Positions 26,141 through 34,743 are shown, counted from the first letter of the stretch. The stretch is DNA of 45,162 nt from Thermoguttaceae bacterium (GCA_017436025.1 JAFSDX010000113.1:1-45162); one strand, 5' to 3'. The notes: generated by a model from the sequence alone, not told the origin. Numbers and translations: made by a program.

Positions 26141-27487
26141 TTAGAGCGTCAACTTCCAAGGCTCGCGATACGGAACGCCGAGAAGTTCGTTCGCCGCCTC
26201 GTCGTTCGTAATCCGTTCCTTTTCGGCGTCCCACTCGAGCCGCAACCGCGTTTTCAACGAAATATTCGCCAAATGGCTCATCGTCGTGCTGAGGTGCGCC
26301 TCCTCGACGTCGGTGTTCGGCGTTTTGCACGACCGCATGCAGTCGAGGAAGTTTTGCGCGTGCAGCGCCGTCGCGTCGAGATTCATTTGCGCGGCGCCTT
26401 CGATCGCGATCGTTTCCTCCGCCGCGCGCGGCTCCTTCGTTTGGAACTGCCCCGGTTTCTCCGGTTTGATCAGGAGGCGATTGTCGTAAATATAGCCGGT
26501 GCCTTGCGTTCCGCGGAACTCGACGTATCCGAGCGCGCGGAAATTTTCGTCGGTCGCCATAATCGGGTTCCCGTTCCCTTCGAAGTGGTTGAAGGTCGCC
26601 AAGCGGCCCGACGCGAACTCGAAGCAAACCGCCATCGTGTCCGGAATGGTTCGGTCGTCGTCGACGACGAACTTCCCGCCCATCGCGCAAATCGACGCCG
26701 GCGATTTTTCGTTCAAGAACCAGCGAATCATATCGAAAAAGTGAACGCCCTGGTTCGCGACTTGCGAGCAATATTCGTCCCACCAACGGAATTTATACGG
26801 CGTAATGTTTTCCTGATACGCCCGTTCGGCGCGGGGCCCAATCCAAAGTTCCCAATCGAGGTTTTCCGGCGGCGCGGTCGGTTTCGCCTTCCCCATTCCG
26901 TTCGGGTACATATTCGAACAATGGCAAGTCCGCGCGACCGTCGCCCGCCCGATTTTGTTTTCGAGCCCGATTTCCGCGACCTTGCGATAAAGCGGCGACG
27001 AACGCCGGTGAATCCCGACCTGAACGACGCGCTTGTATTTTCGCGCCGCTTCGACCATCGTTCGCCCTTCGACGACCGACGTCGCGAGCGGTTTTTCGCA
27101 GTAAACGTCGAAACCGGCCTTGCACGCCTCGACCGTTTGATACGCGTGCCAATGATCGGGCGTCGCCAAGACGACCGCGTCGACGTCGGAGCGTTCGTAA
27201 ATCTTGCGGAAGTCGGTTTCGAGCGTCTGCGAACCGTCGCCGAACTTTTCCGCCGCGTTGGCCAGCGTCTTCGAGTCGACGTCGCAAAGGGCCGCGATCT
27301 TCATATCGGGCGACTTTTTGAACGCTTGCAACAGTTGCGAACCGCGGTTGGCGACGCCGAGGAACGCGAGTCGGATTTTATCGTTGGCGCCGAGTATTTC
27401 GGCTTTCGACGTCGGCGTTTGAAGCGCGGCCAAGCCGAAAGCGAGCGAAGTCGCGGCGCTTCGTCGGACAAAAGAACGGCGGTTCAT
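26141..27487 (-). CDS. Tat-exported Gfo/Idh/MocA family oxidoreductase
   Basis: A 448-residue protein. MNRRSFVRR followed by SAATSLAFGLAALQ is a twin-arginine signal. The Rossmann domain starts IRLAFLGVANRGSQLLQAF (38-56) with Asp69 after the second strand (ALCDVD), and includes ATPDHWHAYQTVEACKAG and the catalytic EKPLAT (131-136). The C-terminal half has NQGVHFFDMIRWFL, FEGNGNPIMATDEN and ends with the planctomycete-style EAHLSTTMSHLANISLKTRLRLEWD. Family members use NAD(P) to oxidise or reduce sugars and inositols; exported members with Tat signals are typical of Planctomycetota and their substrates are mostly undefined. ATG 27487 starts the Tat signal; a GTG seven codons upstream (27508) is the alternative. 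Promoter at 27614-27642. Confidence 0.9.
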   Translation of the reverse strand: MNRRSFVRRSAATSLAFGLAALQTPTSKAEILGANDKIRLAFLGVANRGSQLLQAFKKSPDMKIAALCDVDSKTLANAAEKFGDGSQTLETDFRKIYERSDVDAVVLATPDHWHAYQTVEACKAGFDVYCEKPLATSVVEGRTMVEAARKYKRVVQVGIHRRSSPLYRKVAEIGLENKIGRATVARTCHCSNMYPNGMGKAKPTAPPENLDWELWIGPRAERAYQENITPYKFRWWDEYCSQVANQGVHFFDMIRWFLNEKSPASICAMGGKFVVDDDRTIPDTMAVCFEFASGRLATFNHFEGNGNPIMATDENFRALGYVEFRGTQGTGYIYDNRLLIKPEKPGQFQTKEPRAAEETIAIEGAAQMNLDATALHAQNFLDCMRSCKTPNTDVEEAHLSTTMSHLANISLKTRLRLEWDAEKERITNDEAANELLGVPYREPWKLTL

Positions 27488-27613
27488 CGAATCTTGACGG
27501 TCGGACACGGCGGCCCCCTTTCGTTGCGTTAATACAGCTAAAATGGGCAACGCAGGCAAAACGTTGCGAAGTAAAAAGCGCGCTCAATCTCTTTTGCGTT
27601 GAAGCGCAAGCTA

Positions 27614-27642
27614 AGTATAACGGAACGGAACGCGATTTTCAA
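27614..27642 (-). promoter_or_regulatory. Promoter of the Gfo/Idh gene
   Basis: On the minus strand TTGAAA (27642-27637), 17 bases, TATACT (27619-27614). It is divergent from the promoter at 27672-27699, the two -35 boxes being 29 bases apart. Confidence 0.78.
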
Positions 27643-27671
27643 GCAATTTCGCGACAATTTCGCCGCGCCCG

Positions 27672-27699
27672 TTGAAAATTCTCAAAAAAACGTTATCAT
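27672..27699 (+). promoter_or_regulatory. Promoter of the small membrane protein and hemE
   Basis: TTGAAA (27672-27677), 16 bases, TATCAT (27694-27699), 75 bases before the ATG at 27775. It faces away from the Gfo/Idh promoter. Confidence 0.7.
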
Positions 27700-27774
27700 T
27701 AAGGAAACGTCGGGCAAGTCGACGCTCCGTTTGAACGCCGAAAACCGCCCGCGTCAAAAAAACGCAAGAAAACA

Positions 27775-28080
27775 ATGAAACGAACCGAAACCAACAACGA
27801 CGCGCCGCGACGCCCGACGCCGGAAGAGTACCGCGCCGCCCGTCGCCGAGTGCAACGCGAAACGACCCGCGTCGTCAAACGAACGCTCGTCGGAATCGCG
27901 CTCTTCGCCGGGATGTATTACCTCTTCTTGGCGACGAACGCCCGCCGCGTCGAACCGCCGACCGAACCGGAAGCGCCGCAAGCGACCGCCGACGCCGCCG
28001 TCGAAACGAGCGCGCCGGAAGCGCCGACGCTCGAAACGAACGCCGAAAACGTCGCGACGCCGACGCCCGCGACGCCGTAA
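27775..28080 (+). CDS. Small single-pass membrane protein upstream of hemE
   Basis: A 101-residue protein of unknown family. Residues 1-35 are basic and polar (RPTPEEYRAARRRVQRETTRVVKR), 36-54 form one membrane helix (TLVGIALFAGMYYLFLATN), and the remainder is Pro/Ala/Thr/Glu-rich, low complexity, ending TPTPATP. The positive-inside rule places the N-terminus in the cytoplasm and the tail outside. It is the first gene after the promoter at 27672 and ends 33 bases before the hemE ATG, so the two are probably co-transcribed. There is no strong Shine-Dalgarno sequence before the ATG. A link to haem synthesis is not evident from the sequence. Confidence 0.65.
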   Translation: MKRTETNNDAPRRPTPEEYRAARRRVQRETTRVVKRTLVGIALFAGMYYLFLATNARRVEPPTEPEAPQATADAAVETSAPEAPTLETNAENVATPTPATP

Positions 28081-28098
28081 ATTTTGGACGCCTTTTTT

Positions 28099-28128
28099 CG
28101 CCCTATAGTATTAATGACAAAATCGCCG
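28099..28128. repeat. 30-bp dispersed repeat, copy 2, overlapping the hemE start codon
   Basis: Matches 18265-18294 at 28 of 30 bases. The hemE ATG (28114-28116) lies inside the identical core, so the element covers the translation start region of hemE. Confidence 0.85.
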
Positions 28129-29175
28129 CAAGAAACCGCCTCCGCCAACGACTCGCTCCTGATGAAAGCGCTCCGCCGCGAACCGGTCGACCGCCCGCCT
28201 ATATGGTTGATGCGCCAAGCCGGACGCTATATGGCGGAATATCGCGCCGTTCGCGAGGGTCGAACGTTCCTCGAACTTTGCAAAAACCCGAAACTTTGCG
28301 CCGAAGCGATGCAAACGGCGGTCGAGCGTATCGGCGTCGACGCGGCAATTATCTTCTCCGACTTGCTCCCGATTCTCGAACCGATGGGGTTCGACCTCTC
28401 GTTCGTCGCCGGAGACGGGCCGAAAATCGGGAACCCGTTCCGCGAAGCCGACGACTTGGCCCGCGTTCGGGAACTGGTCGACGTAACGCCGCTCGATTAC
28501 GTCTTCGAGACGGTCGCGCAAACGCGCCGCGCCGTCGCGCCCTTGCCGGTGATCGGTTTCGCGGGCGCCCCGTTCACCCTCGCCGGGTACGCGATCGAAG
28601 GCGGGACGAGTCGGCAATTTTTACGAACGAAGGCGCTAATGTATTCTCGTCCCGACGTTTGGCGCGAGTTGCTCGGACGCTTGGCGCGCTCGGCGGCCCG
28701 GTACCTGAACGCCCAAATCGACGCGGGCGCCGACTGCGTTCAAATTTTCGACAGCTGGGTCGGTTGTCTCGGCGTCGACGATTTCCGCCGCTTCGTCTTG
28801 CCGTCGCTGCAGGAATTGCGTCGCGAATTAAAACCCGGCGTTCCGGTAATCTATTTTGGAACCGGCAATCCGGCGCTGTTGCCGTCCTTCGCGGAGGTCG
28901 GGAGCGACTGCGTCGGCGTCGACTGGCGAATCCCGATCGACGACGCTTGGGCCCAAATCGGCCCCGACCGCGCCGTTCAAGGAAACCTCGACCCGGTCGT
29001 TTTGCTCGGCCCGCAAGAAACGATTCGCGCCGAAGCGACGCGGATTCTCGACCGCGTCGGCGACCGCCCCGGTTTCATTTTCAACCTCGGACACGGGATT
29101 TTGAAGGAAACGCCGGTCGAGAACGTTATTTGCCTCGTCGAAACGGTCAAAAATTGGCGCCGCGCCGCTCGTTAG
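28114..29175 (+). CDS. hemE: Uroporphyrinogen decarboxylase
   Basis: HemE removes four acetate carboxyls from uroporphyrinogen III to give coproporphyrinogen III in haem synthesis; it is cytosolic and needs no cofactor. The 353-residue protein has the usual length and the family signatures PPIWLMRQAGRYMAEYRAVRE (28-48) and GFAGAPFTLAGYAIEGG, plus the catalytic-region Asp in IIFSDLLPILEPMG and the C-terminal FNLGHGILKETPVENV. ATG 28114 is chosen: the frame is open 10 codons further but only from a TTG. No Shine-Dalgarno sequence is seen; the start lies in a 30-bp repeat shared with 18265. No other haem gene is adjacent. Probably co-transcribed with the small membrane protein upstream. Confidence 0.95.
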   Translation: MTKSPQETASANDSLLMKALRREPVDRPPIWLMRQAGRYMAEYRAVREGRTFLELCKNPKLCAEAMQTAVERIGVDAAIIFSDLLPILEPMGFDLSFVAGDGPKIGNPFREADDLARVRELVDVTPLDYVFETVAQTRRAVAPLPVIGFAGAPFTLAGYAIEGGTSRQFLRTKALMYSRPDVWRELLGRLARSAARYLNAQIDAGADCVQIFDSWVGCLGVDDFRRFVLPSLQELRRELKPGVPVIYFGTGNPALLPSFAEVGSDCVGVDWRIPIDDAWAQIGPDRAVQGNLDPVVLLGPQETIRAEATRILDRVGDRPGFIFNLGHGILKETPVENVICLVETVKNWRRAAR

Positions 29176-29301
29176 CGAGTTACCGCGCCCGCCCGCTTTT
29201 CCCATTTCGTCTATTTTAACGCCGTCGGCTTTTTTTCGTCGACGACGCTTTCCCCAACCGCTTCAAAAAATTTCAAGCGCCGTCGTTATTTTGGGCGCGT
29301 T

Positions 29302-29796
29302 TTGGCCCTTATTTCCTTAACCGCGTTAATTTTCGTTTCGATGTATCGTTTCGACCCCAAGAATTCATTCGGTTGGACGTTTTTCGTCTTGATCGTCGCG
29401 TCCTTTTGGAACGGCGCGGCGATTAAGTTCGACGCGTCGCCGTCGAGCGCGCCCGCCGTCGCGAGCCGTTCGGTCGCCGAAGATTCTTCGTCGGCGTTCG
29501 ATTCGCCCGTTCAAGCGTTCGCTCCGGAAAACGCCGCGTCCTCCGACGTTCTCTCCGAACCGACGGCGGCGCTTTGGGCGGCGTCTCCGTTCGACGCTCG
29601 ACGCCTCCAAGACTCGACGCGACGACGGCTAGGCGGCGCCGATTTCTCCTCGTTGACCGGTTCGGAAAGATCGGCGTTTTTCCGCGCCTTTTCGTTCTCC
29701 GCTCCCGGCCTTTCGTCGGCGGTTTTCCGTTCCATTTGGGACTGCCAATCGGTTTCGCGTCCCCTCTTTCTAACGTTGCGTTCTCTTCGCAATTGA
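29302..29796 (+). CDS. Hypothetical small membrane-associated protein (doubtful)
   Basis: An open frame of 164 codons beginning with TTG, or 151 codons if ATG 29341 is used. The start holds a hydrophobic pair of segments (LISLTALIFVSMY and GWTFFVLIVASFWNG), followed by an Ala/Ser/Asp-rich stretch to about residue 130 and a Phe/Ser-rich end. Codon choices (GAC, GTC, TTC, GAA, CAA) resemble real genes of the window, but antisense frames here show the same bias. No family is recognised and there is no Shine-Dalgarno sequence. It lies between hemE and the YugP-like gene on the same strand. Confidence 0.35.
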   Translation: MALISLTALIFVSMYRFDPKNSFGWTFFVLIVASFWNGAAIKFDASPSSAPAVASRSVAEDSSSAFDSPVQAFAPENAASSDVLSEPTAALWAASPFDARRLQDSTRRRLGGADFSSLTGSERSAFFRAFSFSAPGLSSAVFRSIWDCQSVSRPLFLTLRSLRN

Positions 29797-29919
29797 CGGT
29801 TGACGTTCGCGCTCGCGGACAGAATTCAAACATCATTCAATTTCAACCGTTTATTATTCAAAACAGCGCAAAATTATCTTTGCGCTCGTTTATAGAGATT
29901 TTACGTTAGGAAACCTAAA

Positions 29920-30552
29920 ATGGGTCTTGAAAATTTAAGCGCCAACGCGCTCGCCGTCCTTTACTCCCTTCCCGCTCTCCCGATTTTTGGCGCCGCTTGG
30001 TTCTCGCAAATCCGTTCCGACCGTTGCGTTCGCCAATTTACCGACGTCGACGCGGGCGTCGCTTCGGACGTCGCGATCGCCGCCTTCCTGAAAGAGGTCG
30101 ACTTGCCCGACGTCGAGGTCGTCAAAAGCGAAAATTATATGCAAAACGAATACGTCGCCGCGCAAAATAAGATACTTTTGAGCCCGGATACGCTCGGTCG
30201 CCGCGACGTCGCCTCGGTCGCGTTGGCGTTGCGCGCCGGAGCGCAAGCGGTCGCGGAGCGGCGAACGCCGGAAAAACCGAGCCGCGCTCGCGCGTTGCAC
30301 GCCGCCGAAAACATCGCGTTTTGGGGCGCGTTCAGCATTTTGGCGTTCGGGATTATGTCGTCGACCCTCGCGACGACGATTCTCGGATACGCGTTGGTCG
30401 CTTTTGTTTACGTACTTTGGCGCGTGCGAACGAAAATTTTGCGCGAAATCGACTCCGTCGCCCTGAAGTTCGCGAAAACGAACCCGACGATTCCGCAAGA
30501 GACGTCCCGTTTGGTCGAGCAAGTTTTGAAAGCCGAACGCGTTAAACTTTAA
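29920..30552 (+). CDS. YugP-like membrane metallopeptidase homologue lacking the HExxH zinc motif
   Basis: A 210-residue protein with the layout of the YugP/PepU-type zinc peptidase family: N-terminal membrane helix (ALAVLYSLPALPIFGAAWF), a domain with FLKEVDLPDVEVVKSE and the strand NKILLSPDTL that precedes the catalytic helix, two membrane helices (about 131-168), then REIDSVALKFAK, which aligns with the conserved PVEFDASxRA of the family and keeps the Glu-x-Asp (176, 178). The catalytic helix reads VALALRAGAQAVAERR where active members have AxHEVGHAxQ: both zinc His and the catalytic Glu are gone. It should be an inactive pseudo-peptidase that may still bind substrates or partners at the membrane. 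AGGA precedes ATG 29920 by about ten bases. The homology call is from motif order, not alignment. Confidence 0.7.
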   Translation: MGLENLSANALAVLYSLPALPIFGAAWFSQIRSDRCVRQFTDVDAGVASDVAIAAFLKEVDLPDVEVVKSENYMQNEYVAAQNKILLSPDTLGRRDVASVALALRAGAQAVAERRTPEKPSRARALHAAENIAFWGAFSILAFGIMSSTLATTILGYALVAFVYVLWRVRTKILREIDSVALKFAKTNPTIPQETSRLVEQVLKAERVKL

Positions 30553-30582
30553 CGTCTCGCTCACCGATTCCGAAACGTTTAA

Positions 30583-30621
30583 CCGCAAGTCGGCGCGTTT
30601 TCAAACCGCGTCAACTTGCGG
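30583..30621. terminator. Hairpin between the convergent YugP-like and trkH genes
   Basis: CCGCAAGT (30583-30590) pairs with ACTTGCGG (30614-30621), with further GCGCG/CGCG pairing inside. No T tract follows on either strand, so termination is only suggested by its position. Confidence 0.35.
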
Positions 30622-30647
30622 GCGTTCCGCGTTCCGACGCCGAGTCG

Positions 30648-32591
30648 CTAGTTTCGGCGCCAAAATCCCGGCGTAAAAATCGCCAACACGATCCAAATTT
30701 CTAATCGTCCGACCAACATCGCGCCGCTGTAAAGTAGTTTCGTCGGCGCGGACAGAAACCCGTAATTCTCCAAAGCGCCCATTTTACCAAAAGCGGGCCC
30801 TACGTTGGAAAACATAGAGAGCGCGGCGCCGGCCATATCGGTCAGTTTTTCGATTTGCGGCGACGGCGCGTTCGCCCAAGGCGCGTCCGATTCCCAAGCT
30901 AGCGTCGCTAATGTCAGCGCCAAAATCAAAACAATCAACGTTATTAGATGAACAACAACGGAATTCAACGCGTCGCGCTCCAAATTCTCTCCGTTATACC
31001 GCGTCGCGCGGACGACGTTTGGGCTGTGCGTTCGTTCGACGCTCTGCAAAATCGCTTTTCCGAGGAGAAAAACGCGATATGCTTTCGCTCCGCCGGCCGT
31101 GCTGGCCGAACATCCGCCGCAAAACATTAGCGCCGCCAAAATAAGGAGCGACGTCGAGTTCCAAAGTTCGTATCGCGTCGTCGCGAACCCCGTCCCGGAC
31201 GCTAACGAAACGACGGTAAAAGCGGAGGTTCGGAACGAATCGAACCAAGACGCCGCCCTTTTTTCTTCGCTCGACTTCCCATTTTCGCCAAACCGCCCGA
31301 CGCCGCCGTCTTCGCCGCGCTCTCCGGTTCGCGCGTTTCCCCTATCTTCGTCGTTCCCTTTATCTTGCGCGTCCTTTCTTACTTCGCCGCTTCCTTTGTC
31401 TTGCGCGTCCTTTCTTACTTCGCCGCTTCCTTTATCTTGCGCGTCTTTTCTTACTTCGTCGTTTCCTTTATCTTGCGCATTTTCTTCATCTTGCTCAAAC
31501 GCGTCGTTTTGCCGTAATTCGCCGGAAATTTGCAAAAACGGCGTCGCGTTCCAAGCGACCTCGCGTTCGACGCTTTTCGCTTCGCTCCGCAACGCCGAAT
31601 CCGCCGCGCTCGAAGCCGCGACCGCGCCCGCCGTCGGTTCGTTAAAATCTCCGTTGGCGCGCCCAAAACCGACCGTCGCGACCGTCGCCAAAGTCAAAAT
31701 CGTCAAATACGTTCGCCATTCGACGTCTCGAAACAATTTTTTCGGTTGCCGAAGCGCCGTCCAATAAAGCAACCCGTAATTTGTCGACGCGACAAACATA
31801 AAAAATAACGCGACCCATTCGAACGCGTCGCCGTCGACGCTCGGGTCGGTCGCAAAATAACCGACGCTTTCGTTTCGCGAGCTAAACCCGCCCGTCGCGA
31901 CGGTCGAAAAGGCGTGCGCAACCGCGTCCAAAAAAGAAACGCCGCAACACAAAAACGATAACGCGCACGCGATGTTTAAAAAAACGTAAATCTTAAAAAG
32001 CGCAAAAGCAAGCTCGCGCATTTTCGCAACGGGCAGATTGCCGGAAGCGCCGCGTTCGAGCTTCATAATCGCTTTTCCGTTCGCGCCGTGTCCGATTAAC
32101 GCGACGAAAAAGCACATCACCCCCAATCCGCCCAAGAAATGCGTCGCAAACCGCCAAAAGAGCAAGGTTCGCGGCAACGACGCGGGATTTTCCAGCTCGC
32201 CGAAAACGGTCGCGCCGGTCGTCGTCAACCCCGACGCCGACTCAAAAATCGCGTCGGCCAACGTCGCCGGAACGCCCGGTCGCAACTCCGCGGCGCCGTA
32301 TAAATAAGGGGTCGCGCCCAGCAAAATCGCTAAAATCCAACTAAACGCAACGATCGCGATCGCTTCTTTTCGAAAAAGTCGCGTCGAGTTGGCGCCGCGT
32401 CCGAACCAGTAAAACGCAAACGCGACGACGAAGGAAGTCGCCGCGCCCATCAGAAGCCCCTCGACGCCGCGCGCTTCCCAACGCCAATCGCCGCCGAACG
32501 CCTCGCACCCCCAAGGAATGCAAAAGAGCATTCCGCCGCCAAGAAAACAAGCGACCGCGCTCAAAAAAGCAAAAATAGCCCGATAATTCAT
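30648..32591 (-). CDS. trkH: TrkH/KtrB-type potassium transporter with charged repeat insert
   Basis: A 647-residue integral membrane protein of the Trk/Ktr/HKT superfamily, taking up K+ through four pore loops. Selectivity filter segments are visible: SGLTTTGATV (120-129), STVATGGFS (229-237), VSLASGTGFATT (461-472) and SNVGPAFGK (about 600). About eight membrane helices surround them. Between the helix TYLTILTLATVATVGFG (294-310) and the third pore loop lies an extra segment of about 135 residues (312-448), hydrophilic and repetitive with 12-residue units (RKDAQDKGSGEV); topology places it outside the membrane. The C-terminus ends IFTPGFWRRN, as in other family members. ATG 32591 starts directly at the first helix. 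The TrkA/KtrA regulatory subunit is not in the window. It follows dprA on the same strand with a 280-base gap. Confidence 0.9.
   Translation of the reverse strand: MNYRAIFAFLSAVACFLGGGMLFCIPWGCEAFGGDWRWEARGVEGLLMGAATSFVVAFAFYWFGRGANSTRLFRKEAIAIVAFSWILAILLGATPYLYGAAELRPGVPATLADAIFESASGLTTTGATVFGELENPASLPRTLLFWRFATHFLGGLGVMCFFVALIGHGANGKAIMKLERGASGNLPVAKMRELAFALFKIYVFLNIACALSFLCCGVSFLDAVAHAFSTVATGGFSSRNESVGYFATDPSVDGDAFEWVALFFMFVASTNYGLLYWTALRQPKKLFRDVEWRTYLTILTLATVATVGFGRANGDFNEPTAGAVAASSAADSALRSEAKSVEREVAWNATPFLQISGELRQNDAFEQDEENAQDKGNDEVRKDAQDKGSGEVRKDAQDKGSGEVRKDAQDKGNDEDRGNARTGERGEDGGVGRFGENGKSSEEKRAASWFDSFRTSAFTVVSLASGTGFATTRYELWNSTSLLILAALMFCGGCSASTAGGAKAYRVFLLGKAILQSVERTHSPNVVRATRYNGENLERDALNSVVVHLITLIVLILALTLATLAWESDAPWANAPSPQIEKLTDMAGAALSMFSNVGPAFGKMGALENYGFLSAPTKLLYSGAMLVGRLEIWIVLAIFTPGFWRRN
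31347..31479. repeat. 36-bp in-frame tandem repeat inside trkH
   Basis: Units start at 31363, 31399, 31435 and 31471, each beginning tcttgcgcg, with a partial copy before 31363 and after 31471. They encode the 12-residue RKDAQDKGSGEV repeat on the minus strand. Confidence 0.9.
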
Positions 32592-32870
32592 TAATGCAAT
32601 TTATTTCCAGCCTACGACTCGCGACCGTCGACGACGCTTCGAAGACGCGCCCCTTTATTTATAAAAATCGCCGCCGTCCGATCAGTTTAACCGTTATATT
32701 TTAGCTTATTTATTAAAAACAAGAAGCGGGTCTTTTCGCTAATCGCGCCATTCCGCCCATTTTTTACATTTTTCCTTTTCTTCGTAAAAGCCGCGTCTCC
32801 CGCCAAGCGCGCGTCTTCACTTTTCGCGAAACGCCGCCTCCGTCTTTAACGAGGCCTTTTTCGTCTTTCG

Positions 32871-34646
32871 TCAACGGCGCGAAACGGCGTTTCCTTCGCG
32901 ACGACAAAGAATCTTTTTGAACTCCAACGCCGCGATTAGACCGACGATTTTCGCCGCGCCGAGCCCCGATTCGCGAACGACGCGGTCGATCGGAACCGGA
33001 TCGGCGCCGACCAAATCGACGATTTTCCGTTCGTCCGCGCTCAACGTCGCCAACGTTTCCGCCGAAACCGCCGTCGACGCCCGCTTTTCCGTCGCGACGC
33101 TCGAAGCGCCGCCGCCAAAGTTTCTCGACGTTTCCCATTTTAACGGCTCCGCTCCCCTCGCGGCGTCGCGACGCGCTCGGCTGACGCGTTCGAAATCGCT
33201 CGTCGCCCCGGCGTTTAAAATACGTTTTCCATTTTTCGCAACGCTCCGGATATTTTCTCGCCGACCGTTGTTTTTCGTTTGTTTTCGAGGTCGTTCGAAC
33301 GCCGGAAGCGCCGCCAAAACGTCCTCGACCGACTCGACCAGCGCCGCGCCTTCGCGCAAAAGTTGATGACAGCCGCGCGACGTTTCTCGGTCGACCGGGC
33401 CCGGAAGCGCGAAAACTTCGCGATTTTGCTCCGCCGCCAAGCGCGCGGTGATCAGCGAACCGCTCCGCAACGGCGACTCGACGACCAAAACGCCGAGCGA
33501 AAGCCCGCTGACGATGCGATTGCGCGCCGGAAAATTCCCGGCCAGCGGCGACGTCAGCGGATGATACTCGCTGAAAACGGCGCCCGAATCGGCGATAAGT
33601 CGCGCCAAATCCTCGTGTTCGCGCGGATAGACCTTCGCGACGCCGCCTCCGAGCGCGGCCAACGTTCGCCCGCCGACTTCGAGCGCGCCCCGATGCGCCG
33701 CTCCGTCGATTCCGAGCGCCAAGCCGCTGACGACGGTAAAACCCGCTTCGGCGAGTTCGCGTCCCAAACGCCGCGCTTGGTCGAGCCCGTACCGCGTCGC
33801 GCCCCGCGTTCCGACGATCGCGATCGCCGTTTGGTCTTCCGGCGCGAAAGAGCCGCGAACGTAAAGAAGTCGCGGCGGATTGTCGATTTCCCGCAGTCGC
33901 GCCGGATACCGAGCGTCCCGAAACGCGACGATTTCAATCCCGTTTTCTTCGCAAAATCGGAGCAACGCCTCGACGTCGCAGGCCTCCCGCGCTTGCGAAA
34001 TTTTTCGCGCCAACGTCGGCCCGACCTTGTCGACTCGCTCCAAATCGCGCCGCGACGCCCGCAAAACTTCGCTAGCCGACCCAAAGTACGCGATTAAACG
34101 TTCCGCGGTCAGCGGGCCGACCCCGTCGACGGTCGACAGCAAAATATCGTCGATCAGTTCGTTCGGCGCCCAAATCCGCGCCGGTTCTTCCGACGCTTCG
34201 TCTTCAAAGTCGGTCGATTCTTCGTTCGCCGCCGACTCCGCCTCGTTTGCCGATTCAGCCGATTCAGCCGATTTTAACGCGACCTCGGGAACGTTTTTCT
34301 TCGCCGCTTCGCCCATTTCAGCTAAAACGCCCCGACGCGCCAGTTCGCCGTCGTTCGCCCGTTCCGTGAAAGCGCCCAAATCGCCGTCGTTCGCCCGTTC
34401 CGCGAAAGCGCCCAAATCACCGACTTCCTCCGCGCCGCCTAAAGCGCCCGGTTTATCGTCTTTCGCCAAGAAAGTGAAATCGCAACGACCGCTCAACGCG
34501 CCGACTTCCGCCGACGCGTCGTCTTCCGTTTCGTCGATTTCCTCGTCGCCGAACGTTTTCCCCCAAGAAGCCGCCGCGTTTTCGTCGAATAACGCGTCGG
34601 CGCCGCCGTTTTTGTTGCCGGAATCGTAAGAACGTCCGCGTTTCAT
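32871..34646 (-). CDS. dprA: DNA-processing protein DprA with long acidic N-terminal extension
   Basis: DprA (Smf) binds incoming single-stranded DNA during natural transformation and loads RecA. The 591-residue protein is much longer than usual (about 300-380). Residues 1-160 are acidic and repetitive (DLGAFAERANDG twice at 77-100, then SAESAESANEAESAANEES). Helix-hairpin-helix region about 165-215 (VDGVGPLTAERLIAYFG, VDKVGPTLARKI). Rossmann core about 240-445: IVGTRGATRYG, SGLALGIDGAAHRGAL, FPARNRIVSGLS, GSLITARLAAEQNREVFALPG. Residues about 535-591 form the C-terminal winged helix (ETLATLSADERKIVDLVG). The extension is real: ATG 34646 has GAGGA eight bases upstream. It follows the sigma factor gene by 97 bases on the same strand, so they may share a transcript. 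Confidence 0.9.
   Translation of the reverse strand: MKRGRSYDSGNKNGGADALFDENAAASWGKTFGDEEIDETEDDASAEVGALSGRCDFTFLAKDDKPGALGGAEEVGDLGAFAERANDGDLGAFTERANDGELARRGVLAEMGEAAKKNVPEVALKSAESAESANEAESAANEESTDFEDEASEEPARIWAPNELIDDILLSTVDGVGPLTAERLIAYFGSASEVLRASRRDLERVDKVGPTLARKISQAREACDVEALLRFCEENGIEIVAFRDARYPARLREIDNPPRLLYVRGSFAPEDQTAIAIVGTRGATRYGLDQARRLGRELAEAGFTVVSGLALGIDGAAHRGALEVGGRTLAALGGGVAKVYPREHEDLARLIADSGAVFSEYHPLTSPLAGNFPARNRIVSGLSLGVLVVESPLRSGSLITARLAAEQNREVFALPGPVDRETSRGCHQLLREGAALVESVEDVLAALPAFERPRKQTKNNGRRENIRSVAKNGKRILNAGATSDFERVSRARRDAARGAEPLKWETSRNFGGGASSVATEKRASTAVSAETLATLSADERKIVDLVGADPVPIDRVVRESGLGAAKIVGLIAALEFKKILCRREGNAVSRR
34345..34416. repeat. 36-bp direct repeat inside the dprA extension
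   Basis: Two adjacent 36-base units (34345-34380 and 34381-34416), nearly identical, encode DLGAFAERANDG and DLGAFTERANDG on the minus strand. Confidence 0.85.
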
Positions 34647-34743
34647 CGTTTTTTCCTCGACGCGCCGCCCAAAACGCGGCGCCCTTTCCTTCGACGGCTC
34701 GCCCGACGCGGCGGACGCGGCAAGCGGCTCGGCTCGGTTCGCG

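Noticed and set aside
26003..27532. A 509-codon plus-strand frame opposite the Gfo/Idh gene
   Set aside because: It is the antisense of a clearly recognised enzyme and shows only shadow composition.
28099..28128. Resemblance of the minus-strand TTAATACTATAGGG to a T7-type phage promoter
   Set aside because: The middle part of the phage promoter is missing and no phage polymerase or phage gene is near; chance or a housekeeping element is more likely.
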